Part shown: in pieces, positions 21,670-32,902 of the stretch
Layout: each line of letters begins with the position of its first letter
How positions within the stretch are numbered: position 1 is the stretch's first letter
DNA from: Henckelia pumila
Lineage: Eukaryota; Streptophyta; Magnoliopsida; Lamiales; Gesneriaceae
Direction: 5' to 3'
Assembly: GCF_033568475.1 (NCBI RefSeq)
Contig: NC_133122.1
Span: 83,785,442 to 83,849,441 of the forward strand
Length of the DNA stretch: 64,000 bases
Notes under the pieces: generated by a model
The model's database searches: none
What the model saw: the letters and a program-made list of their open reading frames with translations, nothing else
What the model was told of the DNA's origin: nothing
Program-made: the position numbers and the translations under genes

Positions 21670-23738
21670 AGATTTCGTATTCTTTATTTTATGCGATGGG
21701 CATAGTTTTTTATGTTAACAAATCCTTAATATTTAAAAAATTATGATAGATTCCATAATCTTTAATATACTCCCAAGTCGGCAAAGAAACTAATAATATA
21801 ACCGCAAAATACATATCCATAATATTTTAAAAAAATTCAAGAATGAAATATTCAAACTGCATAAAAACATTTGACAGAAATAAAACCAAGAAATCTAATA
21901 TCAGCAAGCAAACAAATCTGATCTTTTCAGGGAAAAAACATTAATTTTAAATTCAAAAACTAATGAATTGAGGTTTGATTTTCGTCTAGGCTTTTAAACA
22001 CAAAATTTTGTGCAATGTGTTTGGAAACTATAATATAAAAATAATAAAAGGTAAAACTTTTTGTGCAATGTGTATGGAAACTAATATGAAATGATGTTCT
22101 GGAAAAATTAATCATTTTGTATGTAACAAATTTTGTATGTAACAAATGAAAGTAATACATTTTCAATATAAACAAAAACATTTGTACTTCAAAAAGTTAA
22201 AGAGTTTGTTAAAATGAAAAAAAAAATATTACCTTCCTGAATATGAGTTTCAGCTTCATTATCCATATCTGATTTTAATTAGCCAACAGCAAAACAAGAA
22301 AAAGTATGAAATCCACTGAGAAGATCTAGCCCTTTCTAATGCCAAAGATACAATCAATCAATTCAAATACTACATATTTGGTCGTTTGCTTGTTAACTTT
22401 TTAACAATCAATCAGTTCAAATACTAGTGCATGCAAGTCACCTGTTCTGTGTGCTAAAGCACAAATGCCTTATGATAAGTCCTCAAACTCAAGAAGCAGC
22501 AAACACTAGCTTGTAGAATCTGTAGAAAAATCTAAAATAGTTAAAAGGCTAAGAAGGTTGCCAAGCATGGAGATCTCAATTGGAAAGTTACTCCAGAATC
22601 CAATGATCAAATTGTTGCTGGAGTTCAAAGAAAAATTCAAAGAATCACCAAAATATAACCAAAAACAAAGAAAAATTCAGTTGAAACAGTTAAACTTTCT
22701 TGTAGAACTAAGTAATTAAACTCCATATCAATGCAAATAAGCTATCTTTGCTAAAACATGCTTATGTTACTCTTTTTCATACATGTAAGAGAAATCAAGC
22801 AAACACGGTATGAAAAATTCAAAGAATCACCAAAACGCAACCAAAATCATAGCAAAAATCACAACAACCTTTAAAATAAGTTTTTTTAATCTTCACCAAA
22901 TGACAACAATAGATGATATGATTAACTAGTTTGGGTATAAAGAAGTGGCACACAAATTATGAGCAGAGACGGGGATCTATGGTTATGCTAGTTTGATTTA
23001 ATATTGATCGATATCGAACCAATAAATTCCTCTTAATCATTGCTTTTCAAACCATCGTCACCATTTTTTTACGCAATTTATAGATCAACAGAATTCCATT
23101 CCACATGAATGAGAAAATATATTTAAATAACAAACCTAGGACCCATAAGAAGGAATACAAACCGAATTATTAAACATAAACATCTAGAAGCCAAACGAAA
23201 TACATTACATAAATTAATACCAAATGGGATCATTAATTTGAGTGAAATTTATTTAATAATTATCAATTTAATTTAGTGTCAAGCATTAGACGAGTAGTTC
23301 AGGAGAAAACATTGAATAGAGATGGAATAGCAAATAGTGTCTTTAATGTGGAAGACAAAGAAAGAAACAAAATACAACGGAATACGATATACCACAAAAC
23401 CAGAATCAATAAAAGACCCAACAGTGAATGTTACATCTCTGTGTAATTAGACACAACCACTTGCAATTTCACACTCTACATGCTAAATCACGCGCGAGCA
23501 TTTAAATGCAAAGTTCCAATATACATTCTGAATCATCAATGGAAATTACAATGTAATTAGTGTCATGTGAATCAAATGTGTACCAACCTGTAACGAGGAT
23601 TTCAACGGCAAAATCTGTGTAATAGAGGACAGAAAGTAAGGCGGAGAGGCCGGAGATGAAGTAAAACAGCACGCCGGCGGCACCGGCATGTAGGCTCGCC
23701 TTCTGGCCGGTGAGGACGAATATTCCGAAGCCAAATTA
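21670..23738. repeat. Flanking segment A, left copy (direct duplicate of 49475-51478)
   Basis: About 2.07 kb collinear with 49475-51478, with substitutions and indels. The right copy lacks ~70 bp matching about 22808-22880. Both copies end with the CAT exon fragment. The left copy is continuous with unrelated DNA at 21669 and passes directly into a truncated E3 LTR at the shared AATTA (23734-23738). Apart from the exon fragment I see no coding sequence. Confidence 0.9.
23588..23735 (-). pseudogene. Cationic amino acid transporter (CAT) exon fragment, left copy
   Basis: About 49 codons on the minus strand match the plant CAT family of plasma or vacuolar membrane transporters for Lys, Arg and other amino acids. 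Readable motifs are GIFVLTGQKASLHAG, ISGLSALLSV and YYTDFAVEI, which cover an early membrane-spanning part of the protein. It ends at a plausible donor CAG|GTTGGT. The 5' side is cut off at the junction with E3, so no start or upstream membrane helix is present. No following exon was found within segment A. Compared with the right copy it carries F for S and other changes at conserved positions. Confidence 0.8.
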
Positions 23739-24312
23739 GGGGATTATTATTATTATGTAAGGTCCAGCTCAGTTTTCTACCTGTTAGGTCTTGTCAGGAC
23801 ATGGGCTGCTGTTAATGGGCCGACCCGAGCTGGGGCCCAATGGGCTGGGCATACATTTCTAGTTCAAGTAGGACTCGGATGCCTTGAAGATAAGCTTGAT
23901 TATTCTACAGATATTCATGAGATAGGGATAGACTCAAAGACGGTCCAATGAGTGAAGAGTCCTACCACAGGACATGTTATAATCCGACTAGGTAACTTAC
24001 TCTATTTTCTCCTATAAATACAGGTACTGTTATGGTTGTGTTCATTCATTATTCATTACTCATTATTCATCACACATTCACTCTCACTTTTACATTCGCG
24101 CACTCATATCTATCAGTTTTCGCATTAATCATACCATCTGCCTTCAAGACACTGACTTAGGCATCGGAGGGGTCACGCCAAAAACACTTTCGGCGCCCCT
24201 TGACCTAGTTGTTGGTTGTGCAGAACTCGGTGGTACCCGACCCGACCTGTTTCATAAAGGATATGAAGGATCCATTCTACCAGACCGAACCCGAGGTATA
24301 AAATCGACATCA
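23734..24312 (+). repeat. E3 5' LTR, 5'-truncated
   Basis: Aligns to 48894-49472. Bases corresponding to 48832-48893 are missing and are replaced by segment A, with AATTA shared at the junction. TATAAATA is at 24013-24020 (49173-49180 in the 3' LTR). Confidence 0.9.
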
Positions 24313-24316
24313 TCAA

Positions 24317-24335
24317 TTGGCGATGTTTGTGGGAA
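24317..24335 (+). promoter_or_regulatory. E3 primer-binding site
   Basis: TTGGCGATGTTTGTGGGAA lies 4 bp after the LTR. It is the usual position and resembles the TGGCG...TGTGGGAA primer sites of Tat-type elements with substitutions. I do not assign the tRNA. Confidence 0.6.
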
Positions 24336-24355
24336 TTTGAAGAAAAAGAGTTTCG

Positions 24356-25480
24356 ATGACTAATCAAAATGGAGAGAACCCAAATTTGGATCAGTTGATA
24401 AATCAAGCCGTCCAGAGGGCTTTGGCATAAAGGGGTAAAGCCAATACTCCGCATCCCGATCAGAATGCCCACCTTGAGGAGATCAAAAAGTTGAAAGAAG
24501 TGATGGAGCAACTTAAGAAAAAGCAGGCCGGGTACCTAGCTACCACAACAAGAAACATTCCTTTTAACTCAGGAGATATTGGACGCCGACCTTCCCAAAC
24601 AATTTAAGTTGCCTCACGTCGGGGAGTATGATGGTAAAGGAGATCCAGAGGAAAATCTAGCACGCTTTGAGAATGTAGCTCTGTTGCACAAATATTCTGA
24701 CCAGATCAAGTGTAGGGATTTCCTTACTACTCTTATAGGACCATCCCAGCAATGGTTCAATACGCTATGCCCTGGGGAGATCAAGGAATTCAAGGATTTT
24801 AGTAAATCTTTTTTGCATCACTTCGCTAGCAGCAAGAAGCATCCTACTACAACTTTCAGCCTCTTTGCAATCAAGCAACGTGAACATGAAAATTTATAGC
24901 ATATATTCCCAGGTTTAGTGCTTTGGCTCTGGAGGTACCCATGGCTACCCCAGACCTGCTCATCAGTTCCTTCATGCAAGGGATGGATACAAAAGATTTT
25001 CTCAAATCTTTAATAAAGAGGCCGCCTGAGACATACGAGGAATTATTAACCCGAGCTGAAAAATATGTCAACATGGAAGAAATACAGACTTCCCGAGCAA
25101 CTATAAAGAGGGAGCGGCCCAAAAGTCCGAAGAATCACAGGTCCCGATCGAATAGCAATTTGGGTACGGGACAATCTTTCCGACCCTCGCTGTTAGTTGA
25201 ATTCACATCTTTCACTCCTTTGCGCATAAGCAAATCCCGAGCTCTACAAATTTGTGATGATCGGAAACTCACACAAAGGCCTCCATGGACTGAGAAGGGA
25301 CCTCGAAATAGGGTATCTGATAAATATTGTCACTTTAACAATGAGTATGGGAATACTACGGAGGGCTGTCGTCAATTAGATCAAGATATTGAAAGGATAA
25401 TACAACAACATTCTGTATTAAAAAATATATTGATCCGTCAAGAGGGGTATCGCCCGAACAGGAGACAACGAGGAAGATAG
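24356..25480 (+). pseudogene. E3 gag
   Basis: ATG 24356 starts a frame that stops at TAA 24427-24429. It continues with a charged helix and then shifts frame near 24550-24575. The Retrotrans_gag core (24579-24899; KLPHVGEYDGKGDPEE, FENVALLHKY, QWFNTL) ends at TAG 24897-24899. A further frameshift leads to the C-terminal part (24923-25480; ALEVPMATPDLLISSF, RPPETYEELLTRAEKY). The cysteine motif typical of Tat gag is degraded to YCHFNNEYGNTTEGCRQL. The gene is inactive. Confidence 0.85.
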
Positions 25481-25597
25481 AGACAGAGAGCCACGACTGC
25501 TCCTCCCCACGAAGATTTCAATCGCCCAAATCAGGGCCAGCCCAGGGATGACCGAGCTCATCAAAGACTGACTCCGCCTGCTCGAGGAATTATCAAC

Positions 25598-26170
25598 ATG
25601 ATTTCTGGAGGTCCTACTGATGGAGATTCCAATCGAGCTAGGAAAACTAGCAGCAGAAAATTAATAAATATGGAGATTGACAATCAGATTGTCCATAATG
25701 GCATGACCCTCTCTTTTGGGCCGGAAGATTTGAAAGGGGTTTCTAGCAACCATAATGATGCGCTGGTAATAAGGGTCATGGTCGCAAATTATGATGTAAC
25801 CCGGATATTTGTGGATTCAGGCAGTTCTGTCAATGTTCTATTCTAGTAAGCAATAAATCAAATGCATCTGGGGCAGTACAAGATGGAGCCCGTCGTAACA
25901 TCACTCTTTGGTTTCACGGGTCATGCAATTCGACCTGTTGGGTTAGTGCATCTACCCCTAACTCTTTGAAAAAGCAACGGTCGCAAGACCAGGATTGTGA
26001 GTTTCATTATAGTAGATGCTCCATATGCATATAATTTCATACTAGGTAGACCTTCCATGACCACTTTCATGGTTGTCGCATCAGCTCTGCATCAGAAAAT
26101 GAAGTTCCCAGTTGGTAATGAGGTCGGTGAAGTACAAGGTGATCAAGTTATTGCTCGCAAGTGTTATGTG
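25598..26170 (+). pseudogene. E3 protease
   Basis: A retropepsin-like domain. The active site IFVDSGSSVNVLF (about 25807-25845) retains Asp-Ser-Gly and is followed at once by TAG. The second half (VDAPYAYNFILGRPSM, about 26008-26055) is readable in another frame. The domain lies between gag and reverse transcriptase as in all Ty3/Gypsy elements. Confidence 0.82.
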
Positions 26171-26194
26171 TAGGAGGTCAGAATAGAGCAAAAG

Positions 26195-27661
26195 GTGACC
26201 AGGACTGATAGTGATGACATATCTGGACTTTTTGGCATGGAAAAGGGCAACCTGATAGAGGACACATCTGTCACTGCTGAAGAAGAAATTGAGGAAATCA
26301 TGATCTCACCTCCTTCTGTGATGGTAAAAATTGCTCGCACCCTTGAAGCACAGTTAAAGCAACCTTTATTGGAATGCTTGGAAAAAAATAAAGATTTTTT
26401 CGCATGGTCAGTGTCAGACCTGATAGGGGTACGCCGGGAGGTAACAGAACACAAGCTTAATGTAATAAAGGGTTGTCGCCTTATTATCCAAAAGAAACGA
26501 CATTTTGGTCCTGAAAAAGATGCGATAATAAAGGAACAAGTAGACGAGTTACTCAGGGCTGGACACATTAAGGAAATCCACTTCCCAACCTGGTTGTCTA
26601 ACATAGTTCTAGTTCCAAAGTCTTCTGGAAAATGGCGCATGTGTGTGGACTTTTGGGATTTGAACAAGGCCTGCCCGAAAGACTGTTACCCTTTACCTAG
26701 AATCGATTAGCTTGTCGATTCAATTGCAGGTCATGAACTACTCAGTTTCTTAGATGCTTATCAGGGGTAACATCAGATCCTTTTAGCTAAGGGAGACAAG
26801 GACAAGGTGAGTTTCGTAACTTCTATAGGAACGTATTGTTACGAGGTCATGCCATTTGGGCTCAAAAATGCCGGGGCTACATATCAAAGGTTGATGGACA
26901 AAGTATTCAAACACCAAATTGGCAAAAACATTGAAGTTTATGTGGATGATATCCTAATCAAGACCCGAACTGCCGACCAGTTCATTGCCGACCTAACTCA
27001 AACCTTTCAGACATTGAAAAATTATCAGCTGAAGTTAAATCCTAACAAATGCACCTTTGGAGTCAGGGCTGGCAAGTTCTTGGGTTACATGGTTACAAGA
27101 AGGGGAATTGAGGCCAATCCTGAAAAAGTGCAGGCTATCATCTCTATGAGTTCACCCCGTAATATACAGGAGGTACAAAGGTTAACATGAAAAATTACAA
27201 CATTAGCTCGGTTCATAAGTAGGTCGGCGGACAAAAGTCTCCCTTTTTTCAAAGCATTACAAAAGACGAAAATTTTTGAATGGAATGAGGAAAGTGAGAA
27301 GGCTTTTCAAGATTTGAAAGCCTACTTAAAGCAATTGCCCGTCTTGAATAAGCCCACTCAAGGGGAGGAACTGTTCCTCTATTTGGCGGTTACTCCTCGA
27401 GCAGCCAGTTCGGTCCTAGTCAGGAAGGAAGGAATAAATCATCAGCCCGTTTACTTTGTGAGCCATGCCTTAAAGGGAGCCGAACTCCATTACTTAACTC
27501 AGGAGAAGCTGGCCTTAGCTCTAGTCATCACAGCAAGAAAATTAAGGCCTTGTTTTCTCTCGCATCCCATTACCATACTCACTAATAGTGCTTTGGGAAA
27601 AATTACATCTAACCCAGATGCATCAGGCAGATTGGTCAGGTGGATCACAGAAATAAGCTAA
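26195..27661 (+). pseudogene. E3 reverse transcriptase and RNase H
   Basis: Reverse transcriptase shows KWRMCVDF, KDCYPLPRID, YEVMPFGLKNAGATYQRLM and the catalytic YVDD at 26939-26950. TAG at 26708-26710, TAA at about 26767-26769 and TGA at 27188-27190 interrupt it. The connecting RNase H (27220-27661) has the late motif VYFVSHALKGAELHY but ends at TAA before its usual C-terminus. In the intact parent this polyprotein copies the element RNA into DNA. Confidence 0.87.
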
Positions 27662-27718
27662 TATGATATAAAATTTGAGCCCAGATCAGCCATAAAATCT
27701 CAAGCCCTAGCTGACTTC

Positions 27719-28543
27719 TTGGCAGAGACAGTTCAGTTAGATCAAGAAGAGCTATGGAGGATTTTTGTCGACGGGTCATCATGCCAAACAGGAAGTGGAG
27801 CTGGAATTGTTATCATATCGCCTTGGGGGGAAGAAACTAATATCTCCATTAGGTTGGACTTCCGAGACTCTAATAATAAAGCAGAATATGAGGCATTATT
27901 GCTTGGACTCAAGGCGGCGCGGAATTTGGGAATTTCCCGGGCTACTCTATACTCCGATTCCCAATTATCCATTCAGCAGAGCAATGGAAAGTTTGAAATC
28001 AAAGATGATAAGATGATGAAATATGCTAAGGCATTAGACAAAGCCAAGGAAGGATTTACCGAGCTGAACTTGGAGCTCATTCCCCGAGCTGAGAATATCA
28101 AGGACGACCATTTGGCTCGCATAGCCAGTGCCTTGTGTGACAAACCTGAGCCCATTGTTTCAGGTCAGGAGCTCGTATCTCAGTTGGAAACTCTTGATGA
28201 CATGCTAGCTCAAGTACCAGAAGGGGATTGGAGATATGATATACACAAATATCTGACTACGAAAGAACTACCGAGTGATAATAAGAAAGCTAAGGAGATA
28301 AAACTAAGGGCACTTCGTTTCGTCATGATCGACCAAATTTTGTTCAAGAGATCTTTCTCTCAACCTTTATTAAATTTTTTGGGTCCCGACAAGGCAAATT
28401 ATGTATTACGGGAAATTCATGAAGGTTCTTGCGGAAGTCACCTCGGCAGTCTTGCCCTAGCTCGGAAAGCTCTTTTAGCTGGTTTCTTTTGGCCCACTAT
28501 GCGAAAAGATTCATCAGTCCTGGTCAACTCATGTTATAATTGA
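27719..28543 (+). pseudogene. E3 second RNase H (archaeal type) and integrase N-terminus
   Basis: An open stretch of about 274 codons. The first part is an additional RNase H with IFVDGSS, NNKAEYEALLLGLKAA and LYSDSQLSIQQ, retaining the Asp, Glu and Asp expected at the active site. This domain is diagnostic of Tat/Ogre-type elements. The second part begins the integrase HHCC region (REIHEGSCGSHLG). It is cut by TGA at 28541-28543, just after VNSCYN. Confidence 0.87.
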
Positions 28544-29451
28544 CCGAAACATGCTAACTTACAATGGAGACCTGCAGAATACATGAAGACAGTGGTGGCT
28601 GCATGTCCTTTTAATCAATGAGGAATGGATATTGTTGGGCCATTCCCCATCAGCACGGGACAAAGGAAGTTCTTGCTAGTTGCGGTTGATTATTTTTCTA
28701 AATGGGTAAAGGCCGAACCTCTAGCTAAAATTACAGAAAAATAAGTGCTCAATTTTCTTTGGAAAAATTTAGTGTGTCGTTTTGGGATCCCGCGCAGGTT
28801 GGTTTCAGACAATGGGAGATAGTTCTGTGGACTAAAGTCCGAGCATGGTGTCAAGAAATGAATATTGAGCAAATTTTCACGTCTGTAGCGTACCCACAAT
28901 GGAATGGACAGGTCGAAGTCACCAACAGAACAATAGTGCAAGCCCTCAAAACAAGACTGGATACAGCCAAGGGCAAGTGGGTGGAAGAACTCCCTTCAGT
29001 ACTCTGGTCATACCGGACTACAGCCTGATCTGGGACGGGCGAAACACCGTTCAGCATGGTTTATGGCACTGAGGCTATCTTTCCAGCAGAGATAGGGCAG
29101 GAAAGTGCGCGGATAATGGCATATGGAGAAAACAACCAAGAGTTGTGGGCCATGGATTTGGACTTGCTGGAAGAACATAGGACCCGGGCAGCAATAAGGC
29201 TTACAGCTTATTGCAAGCGAATGACCCAGGCCTATAATAAAAGAGTATACCCTAAGGTCTTCAAGGAAGGAGACCTGGTCATGCGAAAAATCCAACATCA
29301 AGGAGAAAGAGGAAAGCTGGATGCAAAGTATGAAGGGCCATTCAAGGTGACAGGAAAAGCTGGAATAACTGCTTATTACTTGGAAGATGCCCAAGGCAAG
29401 AAAGGTAAAAGACCATGGAATGCTCAACACTTGAAAAGATACTACCCTTAA
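28544..29451 (+). pseudogene. E3 integrase core and C-terminus
   Basis: The catalytic core is recognisable (GMDIVGPFP, VAVDYFSKWVKAEPLA, RRLVSDNG, WNGQVEVTNRT), giving Asp, Asp and Glu. There are several stops (28618, 28741) and frameshifts (about 28815). From 28861 the sequence is mostly open: EELPSVLWSYRTT, MVYGTEAIFPAEIG, a C-terminal domain (GDLVMRKIQHQG, KYEGPFKV) and a terminal PWNAQHLKRYYP before TAA 29449-29451. It ends the sense coding region. Confidence 0.87.
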
Positions 29452-29636
29452 TAGCTCAGTTCAGGTCTTTTTTTGTGTTACTGAGCTGGTCCCCGTCTAT
29501 ATAGTCATATTTTTGCTATTTAGTCTTTAATTATGTTTCAAGAGTCAGTCCTGTTGCTACAAGTTAGTATGTTTTATTATAATTTTTGAAAAGCACTCTC
29601 TTATTAGCATTTTATCACTTGAAACATCACTCAAAG

Positions 29637-30010
29637 CCCAGACAGGTCTGACATACAAAGTTCACATCAATGGCCCACATCAGTGGAACTCAAAGTCCAG
29701 GCAGGTCTGACATACAAAGTCCACATCAGTGGCCCACATCAGTGGAACTCAAAGCCCAGGCAGGTCTGGCACTCAAAGTCCACTTCAGTGGCCTACATCA
29801 GTGGAACTCAAAGCCCAGGCAGTTCTAGCACTCAAAGTCCACTTCAGTGGCCCACATCAGTGGAACTCAAAGCCCAGACAGGTCTGTCACTCAAAGTTCA
29901 CTTAAGTGGCCCATATCAGTGGAACTCAAAACCCAGGCAGGTCTGGCACTTAAAGGCCAAGCAAGTCTGTCATATCAAATTCATATCAGTATTATTAAAT
30001 GATCAGCCAG
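29637..30010 (+). repeat. E3 tandem array 1 (59-bp unit, about six copies)
   Basis: CAGGTCTG recurs at 29643, 29702, 29761, 29820 (mutated), 29879 and 29938, an exact 59-bp period. Units contain CAGTGGAACTCAAAGCCCAG and GTGGCCCACATCAGTGG. An open frame through the repeats exists but is a by-product of the period. Confidence 0.93.
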
Positions 30011-30070
30011 GACTGGTTTAAAGAACCCACATGTACGGTACAAAAAAGTCCAAATAGTATTCGATCTCAA

Positions 30071-30500
30071 AGACTGCAGTCGGGCCCTTATAAATTTATA
30101 CTTGATAAATTTTATGGCTTTTGTTATACAGCCAATCCGGATGCATGTAGGTCGGGACCTTATAAATTGACATGATAAATTTTATGGCCTGTTATTCAGC
30201 CAGTCCGGAATGCATGTAGGTCGGGACCTTATAAATTTACATGATAAATTTTATCTGTTATTCAGCCAGTCCGAAAAGCATGTAGGTCGGGACCTTATAA
30301 ATTTACATGATAAATTTTATGGCCTGTTATTCAGCCAGTCCGGAATGCATTTAGGTCGTGACCTTATAAATTTACATGATAAATTTTATCTATTATTAAG
30401 CCAGTCCGGAAAGATGTAGGTCGGGCCATTATAAATTTACACTTAATAAAATTTTATGGATTCAGTTAGTCAGCTAGTCTGGGTGTATGTAGGTCAGGTC
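30071..30500 (+). repeat. E3 tandem array 2 (66-69-bp unit, about six copies)
   Basis: GCATGTAGGTCGGGACC and relatives recur at 30143, 30212, 30278, 30347 and 30413. Each is followed by TTATAAATTTACATGATAAA and CAGCCAGTCCGGA. The alternation of 69 and 66 reflects a short internal deletion in every other unit. 30501-30739 is otherwise unassigned 3' non-coding DNA. Confidence 0.92.
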
Positions 30501-30739
30501 CTTAAAAATTTTCATTTAACAAATTTTTGTGCTCGAATGATATTCACATTTTAATCAATGTTAGAATATAAAAGGATCCTTGTAGAAATCAGAACAGGGC
30601 AAAAACATTCATTCGGGAAAAGAAATGACAAGCAATGTATAAGCCCGACCTGGGCAACCAACAAAATCAATGACCACGCAGGGTCTATCATACAGAGCAT
30701 ATTTTTAAACATTGTTTATAAAGCAGAAACAAAGAAAAA

Positions 30740-31379
30740 TCAAGGGGAGGAGGAATCTTGTGGCTTTGAGTTCGGGTAGGGATCTGTTGTTTTTTCTGGC
30801 TCGGCCTCCTCCGAATCTTCATCGGGCATATCATCGAGCTCCTTGGTACAGACCAAGAAAAGGGCAGGGTGTTCGGTCTCTGAGAGCTAATGGGTGTTCG
30901 GTCTCTGAGTACCCATTAGCTCTGAACTGGGCTAAGAACCCTTTGAAACCCTCATCAAAGAAGGTAGCCGCCTTCTCAGCTACTGCATTAGAAAAATCTG
31001 CAGAGTTCAGGAACTCCTTTTTCCCGACCTCCTTCGCAGCCTCAAGTTCCTTGGTGAGGGCCCGCACTCGACTTTCTAGCTCAAGTTTGCCCTCCTCCAG
31101 TTCGGTAGTCTTTTTATGGGCAGCCTCAAGAGCATCTCGCCCGGACTCAATCTCCACCCTCATCTCGGTCACCTTCTCGTCATGCTCATTCTTCATCTCA
31201 CGAGCTTTACGGGTTAGCTCGGAAATGCGTTCCACAAAAGCCTCTTGATTGGCAACATGATCTTCCCGGGTTTTCAGAGATCGGATGGTAATCTCTCCCC
31301 CCCAAGGCAGAGCCTGTAAAACAGAGAGAAGTAGTTAAGGCATCATAAAGTTTTTTGCAGATTAATACAGATACATACC
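30740..31379 (-). pseudogene. E3 antisense gene, 3' exons: coiled-coil C-terminus
   Basis: On the minus strand the exon coming from 31426 ends at CAG|GTATGT (exon edge 31379). A 65-bp intron follows, with acceptor TTTTACAG. The last exon starts at 31313 and runs to TGA 30740-30742. It encodes a long Glu/Lys/Ala coiled coil (about 31260-30990) and then an acidic tail. A 25-bp tandem duplication at about 30867-30916 shifts the frame just before the tail. Tat elements often carry an antisense gene here. Its role is unknown. Confidence 0.75.
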
Positions 31380-31426
31380 TGCATAAGAGTCAAGGCAAAA
31401 TTTTGCTCAGCCTCTAGGTCTGGCAC

Positions 31427-32864
31427 TAACCGGTTAAATCGGTATGATAAAAAATCAAATGGCAAGCGTACCAGGTCAAGTTATAATATAGTGGAAAAAA
31501 GTCCAGATGTCGAACCCACAGTGACTATATAAATATGAATACCAAAATATATTTATTCCTACTTAATCTAGACCAATGAATAAAAGTGATTCAGATTTTA
31601 AACTAATAATTAAAATTGCAACTAAAATAAAATTAATTAAAACTCAGTAGAAATTTGGTTTAATTCAAATATGGGAAAAGTTCGATCAAGGACTCACGTA
31701 GGCACCAGATAATTCATGTAACAAGCGGTCGATCTAAGACATCAGACTTAATCTTAATTCACAAAAATTTTCCTAATTTGTTCAAAGGACTATTTTTAGA
31801 ACAATCATACCTATTCAAATTTGACGGATTAATCTTTCGTAATTCTAATCAAATTTGAATGCATGAATAGCTGTGAAAATTCAGTTTACACCCAAACCGC
31901 ATAATGAAATCGAATTCTATTTCTAGTCAATTTTACACTATGTTGAATATCGAAGTGATCAAAATCGAAACCTCCTCTGTCAAATTGGAATCAATTAACA
32001 TGCAAGCAAATAACTGGCCAGGAAATTCACAAGACAAATATAAACACGTGGCCTTGATCGAAGAAAAAAAACTACTCAAGAATCAAATTCATAATTCAAA
32101 AAAAGTTTTAATCATGAATTGATAAAAGAAAATAAAAGAAAAGAATAAGAAAAGAATTCTTCTCCCAAGCCGCCTTGCATCTGAAAATCTCGAACTCTTG
32201 AACCCTTTCTCACGTCTGAATAAGTCCCTAAAATATGAGTTTAAAAAGCCAATGAAAAATGGCCCGTAAAATAAGACTTTTTAATTTCCGAAATTCTGAT
32301 TTTTTTCTGATTCCCGACGTCTCGCTCGAGCGAGCAACTCTCTGCTCCAAAGAATTTCTGCTCCCGTATTTCTCGCTCGAGCGAGCACAAATCTTGCTCG
32401 AGCGAGACATTTTCTGTCTCAAGAAACCTGGGCAACACGAACCATGCGCGATTGCTCCATGTTGATGCGCGATAGCGCTCTTCTTGCGCTCTTCCTATCT
32501 CATCCATGCGCTATAGCGCTTCTCTTTCACCAACAGTGCAACTTCATCCTCTTTCTTTAGGTTTATAGCGCTTGTTTTAGGGAGATAGCACTAAATCTAG
32601 TGCTAACTTTTAGAGCGATAGCACTAGAAGTAGTGCTAACTTTTCATTAGCGCTTGAATTCCTTTTTTTCTTTTCTTTTCTTTTTTTTTTTCTTTTTTCT
32701 AGCCTTCAAAACTCTTTTAATTTTCATTGTTCCTACAAATAAAACCCGGAGAATAAAATACACATGAATGCAATAAAATACATAAAAACACACAAAAAAA
32801 TATAAATGCACACAAAATAAACATAAAAATATCACGAACCAATGCATACAAAATGCACTTATAA
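31427..32864 (-). repeat. E4 3' LTR
   Basis: Aligned to 36344-37891 but shorter by ~110 bp, with a gap of ~80 bp near 32042 and another of ~33 bp near 32640. Both terminal dinucleotides have changed (the plus strand begins TA and ends AA). Palindrome pairs are at 32321-32405. Confidence 0.9.
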
Positions 32865-32902
32865 ACACCCCCATACTTAAACCTTGCTCGCCTTCGAGCA
32901 AG
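32865..32902 (-). promoter_or_regulatory. E4 polypurine tract and conserved hairpin
   Basis: On the minus strand CTTGCTCGAAGGCGAGCAAG (32902-32883, 8-bp stem) precedes TTTAAGTATGGGGGTGT, which abuts the 3' LTR. The arrangement is the same as in E1 and E7, with a different loop base. Confidence 0.8.

Noticed and set aside
29683-30021. Open frame of 112 codons through array 1
   Set aside because: It is a repeated peptide produced by the tandem array and not a conserved protein.
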